Shown here piece by piece: positions 1 through 8,856 of a DNA stretch of 64,000 nt (the first letter of the stretch is position 1; every line of letters starts with the position of its first letter). The stretch is taken from assembly GCF_900604355.1 (NCBI RefSeq), contig NZ_UWOE01000002.1, forward strand, positions 186,001 through 250,000, given 5' to 3'. This stretch comes from Luxibacter massiliensis. GTDB lineage: Bacteria > Bacillota > Clostridia > Lachnospirales > Lachnospiraceae. Made by a program: the position numbers and the translations under genes. Below the pieces are notes generated by a model. That model had not been told where the DNA came from and ran no database searches. It was given only the letters and a program-made list of their open reading frames with translations.

Positions 1-73
1 ATAACTCAGGGCGTTCCATGGCATAACCCTCACGGACAGACAGAAGTAAGGGCGCCACAGAGACAGGCCGAAT

Positions 74-817
74 TCAGCGGATGCTTTCCTGCAGTCCAAG
101 GGTAATTCTTTTACAGAAGCTGTCTCTGTCCTCCCCCTGCCCTCTCTGCAATATATCTGAAATGGAACCATCCCGCATAGTGATGATTTTATCACAGTAT
201 GCTGCTACCCTTGCGTCGTGCGTGACCAGGATGATTGTCTTTCCATAGTTTCTGTTAATTTCTTCCAACATATCCATAACGGCCTCACCTGATTGTGAAT
301 CCAGGCTTCCGGTAGGTTCGTCTGCTAAAATGACAGCGGGACTGTTCATAAGGGCACGGCAGATGGCCGTCCTTTGTTTTTCGCCCCCGGAAAGCTCGCT
401 GGGAGTTTTATCCAGCAGATGTGACAGTCCAGTCCTGGCAGCATAGGACTTAGTCCGCTCTTTTATGGCAGAAATATCATCCCTGTCCAGAATTGACGGA
501 AGATAAATATTTTCTCTTACAGTTAGGTTGTCCATCAGGCAAAAGTCCTGAAATATGAATCCAAGTTCTTTTCGTCGGATATCAGATAGTTCATCTTTGT
601 CAAGCTCTCCTGTATCTCTCCCCTGAAAATAGACAGTTCCCTGGGTAGGCCTGTCTATGAGGCCAAGAATTTTCAGGAGCGTGGTCTTTCCACAGCCGGA
701 TCTCCCCATAATGCCTATAAACTCCCCTTCATTTGCGGAAAAATCTATCCCTTTTAGAACTTGGATAGTTTCGGAATAATCCCGGATGATTGAATCTGCT
801 TTGATTACTGTTTTCAT
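74..817 (-). CDS. ABC transporter ATP-binding protein (MacB/BceA type)
   Basis: A 247-residue ATPase that would power the FtsX-like permease encoded just upstream. Visible motifs are Walker A (GRSGCGKT, about residue 39), the Q-loop (FIFQDF), the signature LSGGEKQR, Walker B ILADEPTGSLD and the switch His in VTHD. The LGFIFQDFCLMDNLTV segment and the overall length fit the MacB/LolD/BceA group, whose members serve in peptide resistance, lipoprotein release or mechanotransmission rather than solute import. The start is ATG at 817 behind GGGAGG. The gene begins 13 bases after the permease stop, so the two are surely cotranscribed. The substrate cannot be told from sequence; the C-terminal 30 residues are not recognisable. 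Confidence 0.93.
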   Translation of the reverse strand: MKTVIKADSIIRDYSETIQVLKGIDFSANEGEFIGIMGRSGCGKTTLLKILGLIDRPTQGTVYFQGRDTGELDKDELSDIRRKELGFIFQDFCLMDNLTVRENIYLPSILDRDDISAIKERTKSYAARTGLSHLLDKTPSELSGGEKQRTAICRALMNSPAVILADEPTGSLDSQSGEAVMDMLEEINRNYGKTIILVTHDARVAAYCDKIITMRDGSISDILQRGQGEDRDSFCKRITLGLQESIR

Positions 818-830
818 AGTACCTCCCTGC

Positions 831-3362
831 TTAGTTGTTTATCTGTTTCCAGAGACAGCGGTATATGCACCATGCTGCCAGAAAGTGTATAAAGAGATAT
901 GCGCATAGGCACAGGGCGAATACCTGAATATATAGTCCGATCTCGGAAATAGAATAGAACCGGATCTGCCACATTATAACGGTCAGCATGAAGCCTGCTG
1001 CTATGCCAATTGCGGCAGGCAAAAGTACAAAGGGGCGGTATTGCCCTATAAACAGCTTTTTGCGTTCCTGCACCCTCATGCCCGTCTGATCCAGAAATTT
1101 ATATTGCCACTTTAACTCCCTGATATTAGCCTCATACTGGGCGTACAGGAGGAAAAAATATGCAATAAAGAGGATGGAGGCCACGGCTCCATAAATAGTT
1201 ATTTTGAAGTTTTGCTCCCCCATATGGTCTGCCAGCAGCTGATTCCGGGTATAAAAATGCTTAATTGAGGGATCCCAGTCTTTTTCATGTGGATATTTAG
1301 TATCCAGAAATGAAAGTGATCCGATAAACTCTGAAGTATTTTCACTGGGCACATCCCAAACTACCAGATTGGTCGGCCCTTCAGTCAGGTTGGAGTCATG
1401 TTCCATTGTATATGATTTCCACTCTTGATTTGTTATCTGCAGGCGTTCATCCCAGTTCTCTTCATTTTGCCTGGAAATGGTCTGGTATATTTTATTAAAC
1501 CATTCGTCAGACATAACAATAAGGTTTTCTTCCAGTCCCTGGTGGAAGGCGCCGGTAAGTACTGCCCTTTCTTGGCTTTTGATCTTTCTTTCAGGGAAAA
1601 TATGATCCACGTCACTGGTATTGTATACATCCAGCGGCTGGCCGAAGCGGAGCCTTGGCTTGAGGCTTCCTATATCCCAGTCTATTGGTTGGGCCTTTAC
1701 AGACCTGTCCTGCTGATATACCACATGCATCTCCTGGTCTTTTAACCCCAGGTTTTTAGTTTCCAGTGACAGTGCTGCCCTAAGTTCATTGTATGTGGAC
1801 TGGGATATCCCTATGTGCTGCCCTTGTATCCATATGACACTGCGCCCGCCGCCCCAATGTTCCCTCTCCTCATCCCCGTCTATAGACGTTATGCGGACCA
1901 TGGGATATACAGACATCTGAGCTTTGTACTGTGCAGAAATTTCCTGCAGCTGATCCATATCCTGTGAGTATGCCATACCTACAACATCATAAGGGAACAG
2001 GGTCTGGGAGTCTTCGGCAATAAGGGCGCTGAACAGCCGTATACCTGCCAATCCCCACAGACAAATCTGGATTGTGGATAATACAATCATATTTCTGGTA
2101 TTTGATTTGAATTTTGAGTAAAAAGGACTTACCTTCAGTATATTAGGAAAATATCTGGAATCTTTTTTCCTGTAATGCCTGAAAAAGACAGCCAGTCCGC
2201 CCGAAAGAACCCAGGCGAATCCTGGAACCAGCGCCAGGAATATATAGACTGTTTCTGCAGATTTTTGCCTGGAAAACCACAGACAGGCAAGGGCAATCAG
2301 GATAATCCCGGCAATCAGACGCCAGACAAGTCCTTTACTGTAGACAGGTTCTGGTTTATTTTGAGGCGCTGCGGCCTGTCCGATGCCCGCCCTGACAATA
2401 TGATCCTGATTCAGCATAAGAGCCAGGCAGCAGATAAAGAGGTATATACCAAAAGTAACTCCCAGGCTTTCCAGTGAAACCCACATGCCTGATGCGGCGA
2501 TCCCTAGAATAATCCCTGCCCCGCCGCCTGTAAGGATGCACAGCATATATTCAAGAACCAGCATTGCATATAGCGTTTTTCTGCGGATACCGAGCATCAA
2601 ATATACGGCATATTTATTTCCTCTGTTTTTTATATAATGTGAGACGACGGCAAACATCAAAAAGAGGAACACCAAAGATAACATTCCCCCAAGCTCAATG
2701 AACATCCGAAGAAGTCCGTTTCCTTTGAAAATATCTTCAATGCCGTGGACTTCCTGCATTTTCATATAAACAGATGAACAGACATAGAGGACAAATGCTG
2801 TCAGGACCCCTCCCAATGTAAGTAGGATGTTCAGACTTTTATAAAATGTAAAATTTTTCAATATAATATGATAAAATTCTGCCGGATAAGGTTTTTCCTT
2901 CGCCTTTTTTATTTTTGCCGGCCGTGGCTGTTCCTTTGCAGCTTTCGAATCTTTAAATTCAAATAAACATACTTGTGTAAAGAATTCACCAAATGATATG
3001 GCAGAAAATATGAGGAAGGAAGTAATATAGGGAAATGAAAAAACTGTGGCTGCCAAGAGCAGCATTTCTATATGCTTTAATGTGTTTATCCATCTATGGC
3101 GGGTCGTTTTCAGCATGAGAATGGCATCTGCGGCATACAAGACAATTCCCAGCAGGATCATGCCGTGGGCGGCCATGATGATCAGTCCGTCAACCTGCCA
3201 GTCCTTTGTCCAAAAGCCTACATAATCCTGGCTGCGGACAGCGGCCCCAAATGCGGAATATATATTATAACGTTTTTCCCCCATAGGAACAGAAATAAAC
3301 AGGGGGCATACTGCCATTATACAAGCGCTAATCCATGCAGTCCTTTTTTTGATTATTTCCAT
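831..3362 (-). CDS. FtsX-like ABC transporter permease with extra N-terminal membrane domain
   Basis: An 843-residue membrane protein. I chose ATG at 3362 over the TTG at 3380 because AAAGGAG lies six bases before the ATG. Residues 1 to about 120 hold several hydrophobic segments not typical of BceB/FtsX permeases, followed by a Lys/Pro/Ala-rich linker. The classical part then begins with a membrane segment near 175, three more through about 320, a further group around 350-400, a large extracytoplasmic region of roughly 250 residues, and C-terminal helices. This resembles BceB-type permeases, which work with one ATPase and often a sensor kinase in antimicrobial-peptide resistance. No two-component genes adjoin it here, so that role is only inferred. 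Confidence 0.85.
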   Translation of the reverse strand: MEIIKKRTAWISACIMAVCPLFISVPMGEKRYNIYSAFGAAVRSQDYVGFWTKDWQVDGLIIMAAHGMILLGIVLYAADAILMLKTTRHRWINTLKHIEMLLLAATVFSFPYITSFLIFSAISFGEFFTQVCLFEFKDSKAAKEQPRPAKIKKAKEKPYPAEFYHIILKNFTFYKSLNILLTLGGVLTAFVLYVCSSVYMKMQEVHGIEDIFKGNGLLRMFIELGGMLSLVFLFLMFAVVSHYIKNRGNKYAVYLMLGIRRKTLYAMLVLEYMLCILTGGGAGIILGIAASGMWVSLESLGVTFGIYLFICCLALMLNQDHIVRAGIGQAAAPQNKPEPVYSKGLVWRLIAGIILIALACLWFSRQKSAETVYIFLALVPGFAWVLSGGLAVFFRHYRKKDSRYFPNILKVSPFYSKFKSNTRNMIVLSTIQICLWGLAGIRLFSALIAEDSQTLFPYDVVGMAYSQDMDQLQEISAQYKAQMSVYPMVRITSIDGDEEREHWGGGRSVIWIQGQHIGISQSTYNELRAALSLETKNLGLKDQEMHVVYQQDRSVKAQPIDWDIGSLKPRLRFGQPLDVYNTSDVDHIFPERKIKSQERAVLTGAFHQGLEENLIVMSDEWFNKIYQTISRQNEENWDERLQITNQEWKSYTMEHDSNLTEGPTNLVVWDVPSENTSEFIGSLSFLDTKYPHEKDWDPSIKHFYTRNQLLADHMGEQNFKITIYGAVASILFIAYFFLLYAQYEANIRELKWQYKFLDQTGMRVQERKKLFIGQYRPFVLLPAAIGIAAGFMLTVIMWQIRFYSISEIGLYIQVFALCLCAYLFIHFLAAWCIYRCLWKQINN

Positions 3363-3440
3363 GTGCTTCTCCTTTGACAACAGATTTTATTCCCTCGGGC
3401 AATGCGGCATTTTCACGTGTCTATGTGGAGGCTGCCCACC

Positions 3441-3515
3441 GGGCCTAATACTCCAAGGCTTGCGTTGCTGCCAGTTTGATGCCCCGTATGCCTGCGCCGG
3501 GGTATATACTCTCAA
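3441..3515 (+). repeat. Dispersed repeat, right-half copy
   Basis: Shares ordered blocks with 10396-10470 inside the histidine kinase gene, including CTAATAC, GGCTTGC and the stretch AGTTTGATGCCCCGTATGC. Divergence is modest, so this is an old copy of the same element. The companion left half lies about 150 bases downstream, in the opposite order to the full copy. Confidence 0.7.
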
Positions 3516-3663
3516 GGGCATCCTTTAACTTATGCCTTTACAGGCAGGCGGACTTTATACGGCAAAAAATATAGAGTGATATAATTATAGCAGAATGGCT
3601 CCTGGATAGCCAGAGAATGCCAGATAATTTACAGCCTTTATGGGGCCTGTCTTTTTGCCGGGC

Positions 3664-3724
3664 GGTATTCCTGCGAGCAGCAAGCCAAAAGGACATGCTT
3701 ATATGTCCATTTGGCAACGGCCCC
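3664..3724 (+). repeat. Dispersed repeat, left-half copy
   Basis: Matches 10337-10398 in the histidine kinase gene: a GTATTC-like start, a GAGC-rich segment, then GGACATG, a short loop and TATGTCC, followed by ATTTGGC. The inner inverted repeat around GGACATG is kept in both copies with compensating differences. Confidence 0.65.
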
Positions 3725-3806
3725 ATTTGACTGGATTGATACGTTGGTTTGTGTGGTTTTTGCACATAAAAAGTGTGGATTTTTGATTGTTTGATAGAAT
3801 AATGAA

Positions 3807-3835
3807 TTGCTATTTTTTGGGGATTGTTGTATAAT
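3807..3835 (+). promoter_or_regulatory. Sigma-A promoter of the dehydratase operon
   Basis: TTGCTA (3807-3812), a 17-base spacer, and a perfect TATAAT (3830-3835). The predicted start of transcription near 3842 leaves a leader of about 40 bases before the pduC ATG. Confidence 0.6.
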
Positions 3836-3883
3836 AAAAATATTGTAAAACGTGGGAGAGTATCCGTAAGGAGAAGTAAGAAA

Positions 3884-5548
3884 ATGAGAAGATCAAAACG
3901 TATTGAGACATTGGACAAGCGTCCGGTAAATTTGGATGGCTATATAAATGAATGGCCGGAGATGGGATTTACTGCAATGAAGAGTCCTTATGACCCGCAG
4001 CCTTCTGTCAGGGTAGAGGATGGCAGGATTGTAGAGCTGGACGGGAAGAAAAGAGAGGAGTTTGACTTTATTGACCAGTTTATTGCAGATTATGCCATCC
4101 ATGTTGGACGGACAGAGAGTTCTATGCGCGTGCCGTCCCTTGATATTGCAAGGATGATTGTGGATATCCATGTTTCCAGAAAAGAGATCTTGGAACTTGT
4201 AAGTGGGATTACCCCGGCGAAGATGGCGGAGGTGATGAACCACCTGAATGTAGTTGAGCTTATGATGGGCATGCAGAAGATCAGGGCCCGGAGGACTCCG
4301 GGGAACCAGGCCCACATCACGAATTTAAAGGACGATCCGGTTCAGATTGCCGCGGATGCCGCGGAAGGGGCGCTTCGGGGGTTTGCTGAGGAAGAGACAA
4401 CTATGGGAGTGGCCAGATATGCCCCGTTAAGCTCTATTGCACTTTTGATCGGATCCCAGGTGGGGCGGCCGGGGGTATTGACCCAGTGTTCCGCGGAGGA
4501 GGCCACTGAGCTGGAGTTAGGCATCCGGGGACTGACCACATATGCAGAGACGTTGTCTGTGTATGGCACGGAAAAAGTATTTATTGATGGAGATGACACG
4601 CCTTATTCTAAAGCGTTTCTTAATTCAGCGTATGCCTCAAGAGGACTGAAGGTACGTTTTACATCAGGCGCCGGCTCTGAGGTCCTGATGGGCAGCAGTG
4701 AGAAGAAATCCATGCTTTATCTGGAATGCCGCTGCCTCTATGCAACAAAGGGCGCCGGGAGCCAGGGCATACAGAATGGGTCTGTAAGCTGCATAGGCGT
4801 GGCAGGGGCTGTGCCTGGAGGCATACGGGAGGTCATGACAGAGAACTTGGTGGCTGCTCTTTTAGGGTTGGAGTGCGCATCCTCCAATGACCAGAGCTTT
4901 TCCAATTCTGATATGAGGAGAACTGCCAGGACAATGCTGCAGTTCCTGCCTGGAACAGATTTTATTTTCTCTGGCTATGCAGGGGAGCCTAACTATGACA
5001 ATATGTTTGCAGGGTCTAATTTTGATGCAGAGGATTTTGACGATTATAATGTGCTGCAGAGGGACATGCAGGTGGACGGCGGGTTAAGGCCTGTGACAGA
5101 AGAAGAAGTCATACATGTCCGAGGGAAAGCCGGAAAGGCGGTACAGGCTGTGTTCAGGCAGCTGGGACTGTCACCTGTGACAGATGAGCAGGTGGACGCT
5201 GTCACCTATGCACATGGCAGTAAGGACACACTGCCACGCGATGTGACGGCGGACCTTATGGCTGCAGAGGATGTGCTGAAGCGGGGCATAACCGGTATAG
5301 ATATCGTAAAGGCATTGGCCGAGACAGGGTACCAGGATATTGCGGAGAGCGTATTGAGTATGCTCAAGCAGCGCGTTGCTGGTGATTATATGCAGACGGC
5401 GGCTATTTTGGACAGAGACTTCCATGTCCTGTCAGGAGTCAACACACCCAACGACTATATGGGGCCGGGGACTGGTTATCGTGTAGAGGGAGAGCGCTGG
5501 GAGGAGATTAAGAAGATTCCCCATATTATAAACCCGCAGGATATTTAG
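3884..5548 (+). CDS. pduC: B12-dependent propanediol/glycerol dehydratase, large subunit
   Basis: Catalytic alpha subunit of the adenosylcobalamin-dependent diol/glycerol dehydratase, converting 1,2-propanediol to propionaldehyde or glycerol to 3-hydroxypropionaldehyde. It is 554 residues long, the usual length. It begins RRSKRIETLDKRPVN like characterised large subunits and keeps MQKIRARRTPGNQAH, QIAADAAEGA, VGSQVGRPGVLTQCS, VYGTE, FTSGAGSE, LECASSNDQ and DNMFAGSN. Start ATG 3884 is set by homology and by GTAAGGAG nine bases upstream; an in-frame extension to 3824 would overlap the promoter. First gene of a six-gene operon. Sequence alone does not separate propanediol from glycerol as substrate; deoxy-sugar breakdown is a likely source of propanediol in gut Lachnospiraceae. 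Confidence 0.97.
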   Translation: MRRSKRIETLDKRPVNLDGYINEWPEMGFTAMKSPYDPQPSVRVEDGRIVELDGKKREEFDFIDQFIADYAIHVGRTESSMRVPSLDIARMIVDIHVSRKEILELVSGITPAKMAEVMNHLNVVELMMGMQKIRARRTPGNQAHITNLKDDPVQIAADAAEGALRGFAEEETTMGVARYAPLSSIALLIGSQVGRPGVLTQCSAEEATELELGIRGLTTYAETLSVYGTEKVFIDGDDTPYSKAFLNSAYASRGLKVRFTSGAGSEVLMGSSEKKSMLYLECRCLYATKGAGSQGIQNGSVSCIGVAGAVPGGIREVMTENLVAALLGLECASSNDQSFSNSDMRRTARTMLQFLPGTDFIFSGYAGEPNYDNMFAGSNFDAEDFDDYNVLQRDMQVDGGLRPVTEEEVIHVRGKAGKAVQAVFRQLGLSPVTDEQVDAVTYAHGSKDTLPRDVTADLMAAEDVLKRGITGIDIVKALAETGYQDIAESVLSMLKQRVAGDYMQTAAILDRDFHVLSGVNTPNDYMGPGTGYRVEGERWEEIKKIPHIINPQDI

Positions 5549-5559
5549 GAGGAAAGACC

Positions 5560-6246
5560 ATGCAGATTAACGAAGCTTTAGTGAAACAGATAGCGAATGC
5601 TGTCCTGGCTGAAATAAAACAGAAAGGTACACAGGAACCTTCAAACAGTGTACAGTCCACAAGTCCCGCCCCTTCCCTCGCAGGGCATGACCGGGTGAAT
5701 GAAATCAAGACTTCCTATGTTTCTTATCCCAGGGCGAAGAAGGGGACAGACCCTAAGGAAGTTGTTATTGGGGTTGGGGCCGCCTTTCAGAGAGAGATAA
5801 AAAAGACAATCTGCGGCATCCCTCTGGATGATGTACTGAGAAATATTAAGGCTGGCATAGAGGAAGAGGGGCTGATACCCAGGGTTGTCAAGATTTTAGA
5901 TACATCGGATGTATGCTTTATGGCATTGGAGGCTGCCAAGCTTTCAGGATCAGGTATTGGTATCGGCCTGCAGTCAAAAGGGACAACGGTAATTCATCAG
6001 AAGGATTTATACCCCCTTTCCAATTTAGAGTTGTTTCCCCAGGCTCCCCTTATGGATCTGGACACATACCGTCAAATAGGCCAGAACGCGGCTAAGTATG
6101 TAAAGGGCGAGCAGGTTGTGCCGGTTCCCTGCACTAACGACCCTATGTCCAGGCCTAAATATCAGGTAAAGGCGGCGCTGATGCATATTGCGGAGACAGA
6201 ACAGCTGGATCCGGAAGTAGGAATTATCGAATGGGAGGGATTATGA
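5560..6246 (+). CDS. pduD: Diol/glycerol dehydratase, medium subunit
   Basis: A 228-residue beta subunit that helps hold the cobalamin between alpha and beta chains. Conserved segments include RLSG-type KLSGSGIGIGLQSKGTTV, HQKDLYPLSNLELFPQAP, YRQIGQNAAKY and RPKYQ. The first 20 or so residues (MQINEALVKQIANAVLAEI) form an amphipathic helix joined by a Ser/Pro-rich linker to the core, as in the PduD of Salmonella, where this extension directs the enzyme into a bacterial microcompartment. No shell gene is present nearby. Start ATG 5560 follows AGGAGGAAAGACC. Spacing from pduC is 11 bases. Confidence 0.96.
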   Translation: MQINEALVKQIANAVLAEIKQKGTQEPSNSVQSTSPAPSLAGHDRVNEIKTSYVSYPRAKKGTDPKEVVIGVGAAFQREIKKTICGIPLDDVLRNIKAGIEEEGLIPRVVKILDTSDVCFMALEAAKLSGSGIGIGLQSKGTTVIHQKDLYPLSNLELFPQAPLMDLDTYRQIGQNAAKYVKGEQVVPVPCTNDPMSRPKYQVKAALMHIAETEQLDPEVGIIEWEGL

Positions 6247-6247
6247 T

Positions 6248-6640
6248 ATGCAGTACCCATTAGGAGAACATGAAAAGGAACGTATTACATCAAAGACAGG
6301 AAAGAAGCTGACAGATATTACATTGGATGAGGTTATGAAGAACCATGTGGCGGCGGATGATATCAAAATATCAAAAGAAATGCTAAGGGCCCAGGGCCAG
6401 GTAGCCAGGGAAGCGGATAATGGCCCTATGGAGAAGAACTTTGAAAGGGCTGCAGAACTGGTGGATGTGCCGGATGATGTGATTTTGAAGATGTATGATA
6501 AGCTGCGCCCGAACCGCTCTACAAAGCTGGAGCTGGTTATGATGGCCCAGGAGCTTTTGGAGAAGTACCACGCAAGGAACTGTGCAAGGCTTGTGATGGA
6601 AGCCGCTGAAGTGTATGAGAAGAGAGGGATTCTGCTTTGA
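6248..6640 (+). CDS. pduE: Diol/glycerol dehydratase, small subunit
   Basis: A 130-residue gamma subunit of the alpha2-beta2-gamma2 dehydratase. It shows YPLGEHEKERITSKTGKKL, the family phrase LDEVMKN, GQVAREADN and the C-terminal LRPNRSTKLEL followed by a helical ARLVMEAAEVYEKRG. It is shorter than Salmonella PduE (about 173) and nearer glycerol dehydratase gamma chains (about 140), mainly because the N-terminal extension is missing. ATG 6248 follows the pduD stop by one base, with GGGAGG inside the end of pduD, so translation is probably coupled. Confidence 0.95.
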   Translation: MQYPLGEHEKERITSKTGKKLTDITLDEVMKNHVAADDIKISKEMLRAQGQVAREADNGPMEKNFERAAELVDVPDDVILKMYDKLRPNRSTKLELVMMAQELLEKYHARNCARLVMEAAEVYEKRGILL

Positions 6641-8457
6641 GTTATATTGCTGGAGTAGATATAGGTAATTCAACTACAGAAGTCTGCGTTGGCGAGGCCG
6701 GGGGGGATGGCAGGATCCATTTTCTGACCAGCGCCTCCTGCGCTACCACTGGTACAAAGGGAACAGTCGAAAATATCCATGCCATTAAATCTGCGCTAGT
6801 CCAGGCAATGAGTAAGATTGGCCGGGAGGTGACAGATATTGACCTGATCCGGCTAAATGAAGCCGCGCCGGTTATCGGGGATACTGCCATGGAGACTTTG
6901 ACGGAAACAATTATTACGGATTCTTCTATGATTGGCCATAATCCCTCCACTCCGGCCGGTGCAGGGCAGGCTGTTGGGGAGATTCTCTTGATTGAGAATA
7001 TATCCCGGGGCGTGCCGGGGATTCCCTATATTGTGGCTGCGTCTGCAGTATATTCCTATGAGGAGGCCGCGGCTATTTTAAATCAGTCGGCGGATTCGCT
7101 GGATATTACAGGGGTCATTCTGCAGGCGGATGAGGCCGTGCTTGTGGAAAACCGTTTGCAGAAGAAAGTGCCGATTATTGATGAAGTGGCACGCATCGAT
7201 AAACTGCCTGACGGTGTTCTGGCGGCTATTGAGGTAGCCCTTCCCGGGCAGACAGTGAGGATGCTTTCTAATCCCTATGGCATTGCCACATTGCTTAGCC
7301 TAAATGCAGAGGAGACACGGGTCATTACGCCAATTGCCAAGAGCTTAATCGGCAAGCGCAGTGCGGTTGTAATTAAGACGCCGGGGGGCAATATCCGGGA
7401 GAATGTGCTGCCTGCAGGTGAAATTTATCTGGATGCGCAGAATAGTACTTCTGTTAATCTGGACGAGGGCGCTCAGAAGATTATGGAGGCTGTGTCTAAT
7501 GCAGGGGATATACGGGACATCAGCGGCCAGGAAGGGACCAATGTAGGAAATATGCTGGCCCGTATCAGGAAGGGCATGAGCGAGGTGGATGCAGGAGCCG
7601 ATGCAGACATACGCATCACAGATATCCTTGCAGTGGATACACTGGCGCCTGTGCTTATCTCGGGCGCCCTTGCAGGTGAAACCTGTCTGGAGAAAGCGGT
7701 GGGGATTGCTGCCATGGTTAAGACACAGCAGCTCCCCATGAGGCAGATTGCCCAAAGGCTGGAAGGGGAATTAAGTACAAAGGTTATGGTTGCGGGAGTG
7801 GAGGCCGTGATGGCTACCCTGGGGGCTCTGACTACACCCGGAACAAAGCTGCCCCTGGCAATTTTGGATATGGGAGGCGGTTCTACCGATGCTGCCGTGA
7901 TTTCCCAGGAGGGAAGTGTGGCTATGACACACCAGGCAGGCGCCGGAGAACTTGTTTCTATGTTGATAGAGACGGAGCTGGGGTTAGGCGACCGTCATAT
8001 GGCGGAACAGATTAAGAAGTATCCTCTCGCCAAGGTGGAGAGCCTTTTTCATATGCGTATGGAGAATGGGCAGATGACTTTTGTGGAAGAATCCATTGAC
8101 CCCAGGTTTTATGGCAGGGTAGTATTGCTTGCAGAGGATGGGTTTATCAGAATGGAACAGGATATCCCTATGGAAAAGATTGTACAGGTGCGCAGAGATG
8201 CGAAACGGAAAGTCTTTTTGACAAATGCTTTCAGGGCGCTGAAAAAAGTGGCTCCCGGGCATGACCTGAAAAATATTACGAATGTGGTATTGGTGGGTGG
8301 GTCGGCTGAGGATTTCGAGATTCCTGAAATGCTTATGGAGGAGTTTTCTAATTACCGGATTGTGTGCGGCAGAGGAAACATCAGGGGTACACAGGGCCCC
8401 CGTAATGCTGTGGCCACGGGACTTGTGCTTTCATATGCAGGAGAAATGCAGTCATGA
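6637..8457 (+). CDS. pduG: Diol dehydratase reactivating factor, large subunit
   Basis: A 606-residue actin-fold ATPase that releases inactivated cobalamin from the dehydratase so that fresh adenosylcobalamin can bind. The N-terminal phosphate loop GVDIGNSTTEVC, the second phosphate motif LDMGGGSTDAA (about residue 410) and the GGSAEDFEIPEM segment near the C-terminus are all present, and length matches DdrA/PduG (about 610). The start is TTG at 6637 overlapping the pduE stop TGA, with AGAGAGGG upstream; no ATG fits the conserved N-terminus. Stable downstream partner is the small subunit encoded next. Confidence 0.95.
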   Translation: MSYIAGVDIGNSTTEVCVGEAGGDGRIHFLTSASCATTGTKGTVENIHAIKSALVQAMSKIGREVTDIDLIRLNEAAPVIGDTAMETLTETIITDSSMIGHNPSTPAGAGQAVGEILLIENISRGVPGIPYIVAASAVYSYEEAAAILNQSADSLDITGVILQADEAVLVENRLQKKVPIIDEVARIDKLPDGVLAAIEVALPGQTVRMLSNPYGIATLLSLNAEETRVITPIAKSLIGKRSAVVIKTPGGNIRENVLPAGEIYLDAQNSTSVNLDEGAQKIMEAVSNAGDIRDISGQEGTNVGNMLARIRKGMSEVDAGADADIRITDILAVDTLAPVLISGALAGETCLEKAVGIAAMVKTQQLPMRQIAQRLEGELSTKVMVAGVEAVMATLGALTTPGTKLPLAILDMGGGSTDAAVISQEGSVAMTHQAGAGELVSMLIETELGLGDRHMAEQIKKYPLAKVESLFHMRMENGQMTFVEESIDPRFYGRVVLLAEDGFIRMEQDIPMEKIVQVRRDAKRKVFLTNAFRALKKVAPGHDLKNITNVVLVGGSAEDFEIPEMLMEEFSNYRIVCGRGNIRGTQGPRNAVATGLVLSYAGEMQS

Positions 8458-8783
8458 TTATTAAAAAACCTTCGATCTTTATATATGTATATTTACCGGA
8501 TGCGGCAGTCCTGCGGGAAATATGTGCTGGCATAGAGGAAGAGGGCGTGTTTTATGAGGTGGCGGAAATGTCTGATATATGCCCGGGTGAGCTGGCGTGG
8601 AATGCTGCCAATGATTCTATGCTGGGGTCGGGAATAGGCTTAAATGGTTCCCATGCGGCTTTTCAGATGCGGGGAGCCAATAAAAAGCGCAGTGTGCAGG
8701 AGTATGATAAACCAACCCGTGAGCAGGCGCGTATGCTGGGAGCTAATAGCGCCAGGGCCATTAAAAAGCTGCCTTTTAAATAG
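8454..8783 (+). CDS. pduH: Diol dehydratase reactivating factor, small subunit
   Basis: A 109-residue small subunit of the reactivase, which resembles the dehydratase beta chain fold and swaps with it during reactivation. Beta-like phrases are visible: REICAGIEEEGVFYEV, LAWNAANDSMLGSGIGL and EQARMLGANSARAIKKLPF. ATG 8454 overlaps the stop of the large subunit (ATGA), indicating coupled translation. Length agrees with PduH/DdrB (about 116-125). Confidence 0.93.
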   Translation: MIIKKPSIFIYVYLPDAAVLREICAGIEEEGVFYEVAEMSDICPGELAWNAANDSMLGSGIGLNGSHAAFQMRGANKKRSVQEYDKPTREQARMLGANSARAIKKLPFK

Positions 8784-8856
8784 GAGGTTCTATGTTTCTG
8801 CCCTGCAGGAGGATTCCAGTTAAATGATGAAATAATGTTTAAAAGGGGAGATGAGT

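Larger units (their letters stand above)
3363..3883. other. Intergenic region with two repeat fragments and the dehydratase promoter
   Basis: This divergent gap of about 520 bases holds no convincing gene. It contains two fragments (3441-3515 and 3664-3724) of the dispersed repeat that also sits inside the histidine kinase gene, then an AT-rich segment with the promoter for the dehydratase operon. No cobalamin riboswitch was recognised. Confidence 0.6.

Noticed and set aside
1..73. Gene end or start at the left edge
   Set aside because: The 73 bases are too short to judge; no motif or stop/start arrangement is decisive.
3700..3883. Cobalamin riboswitch before the dehydratase operon
   Set aside because: The leader after the promoter is only about 40 bases, and no B12-box-like sequence was seen upstream.
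3538..3918. 126-codon frame on the minus strand overlapping the dehydratase promoter
   Set aside because: It runs through repeat fragments and the promoter, has no ribosome site, and the composition is not protein-like.
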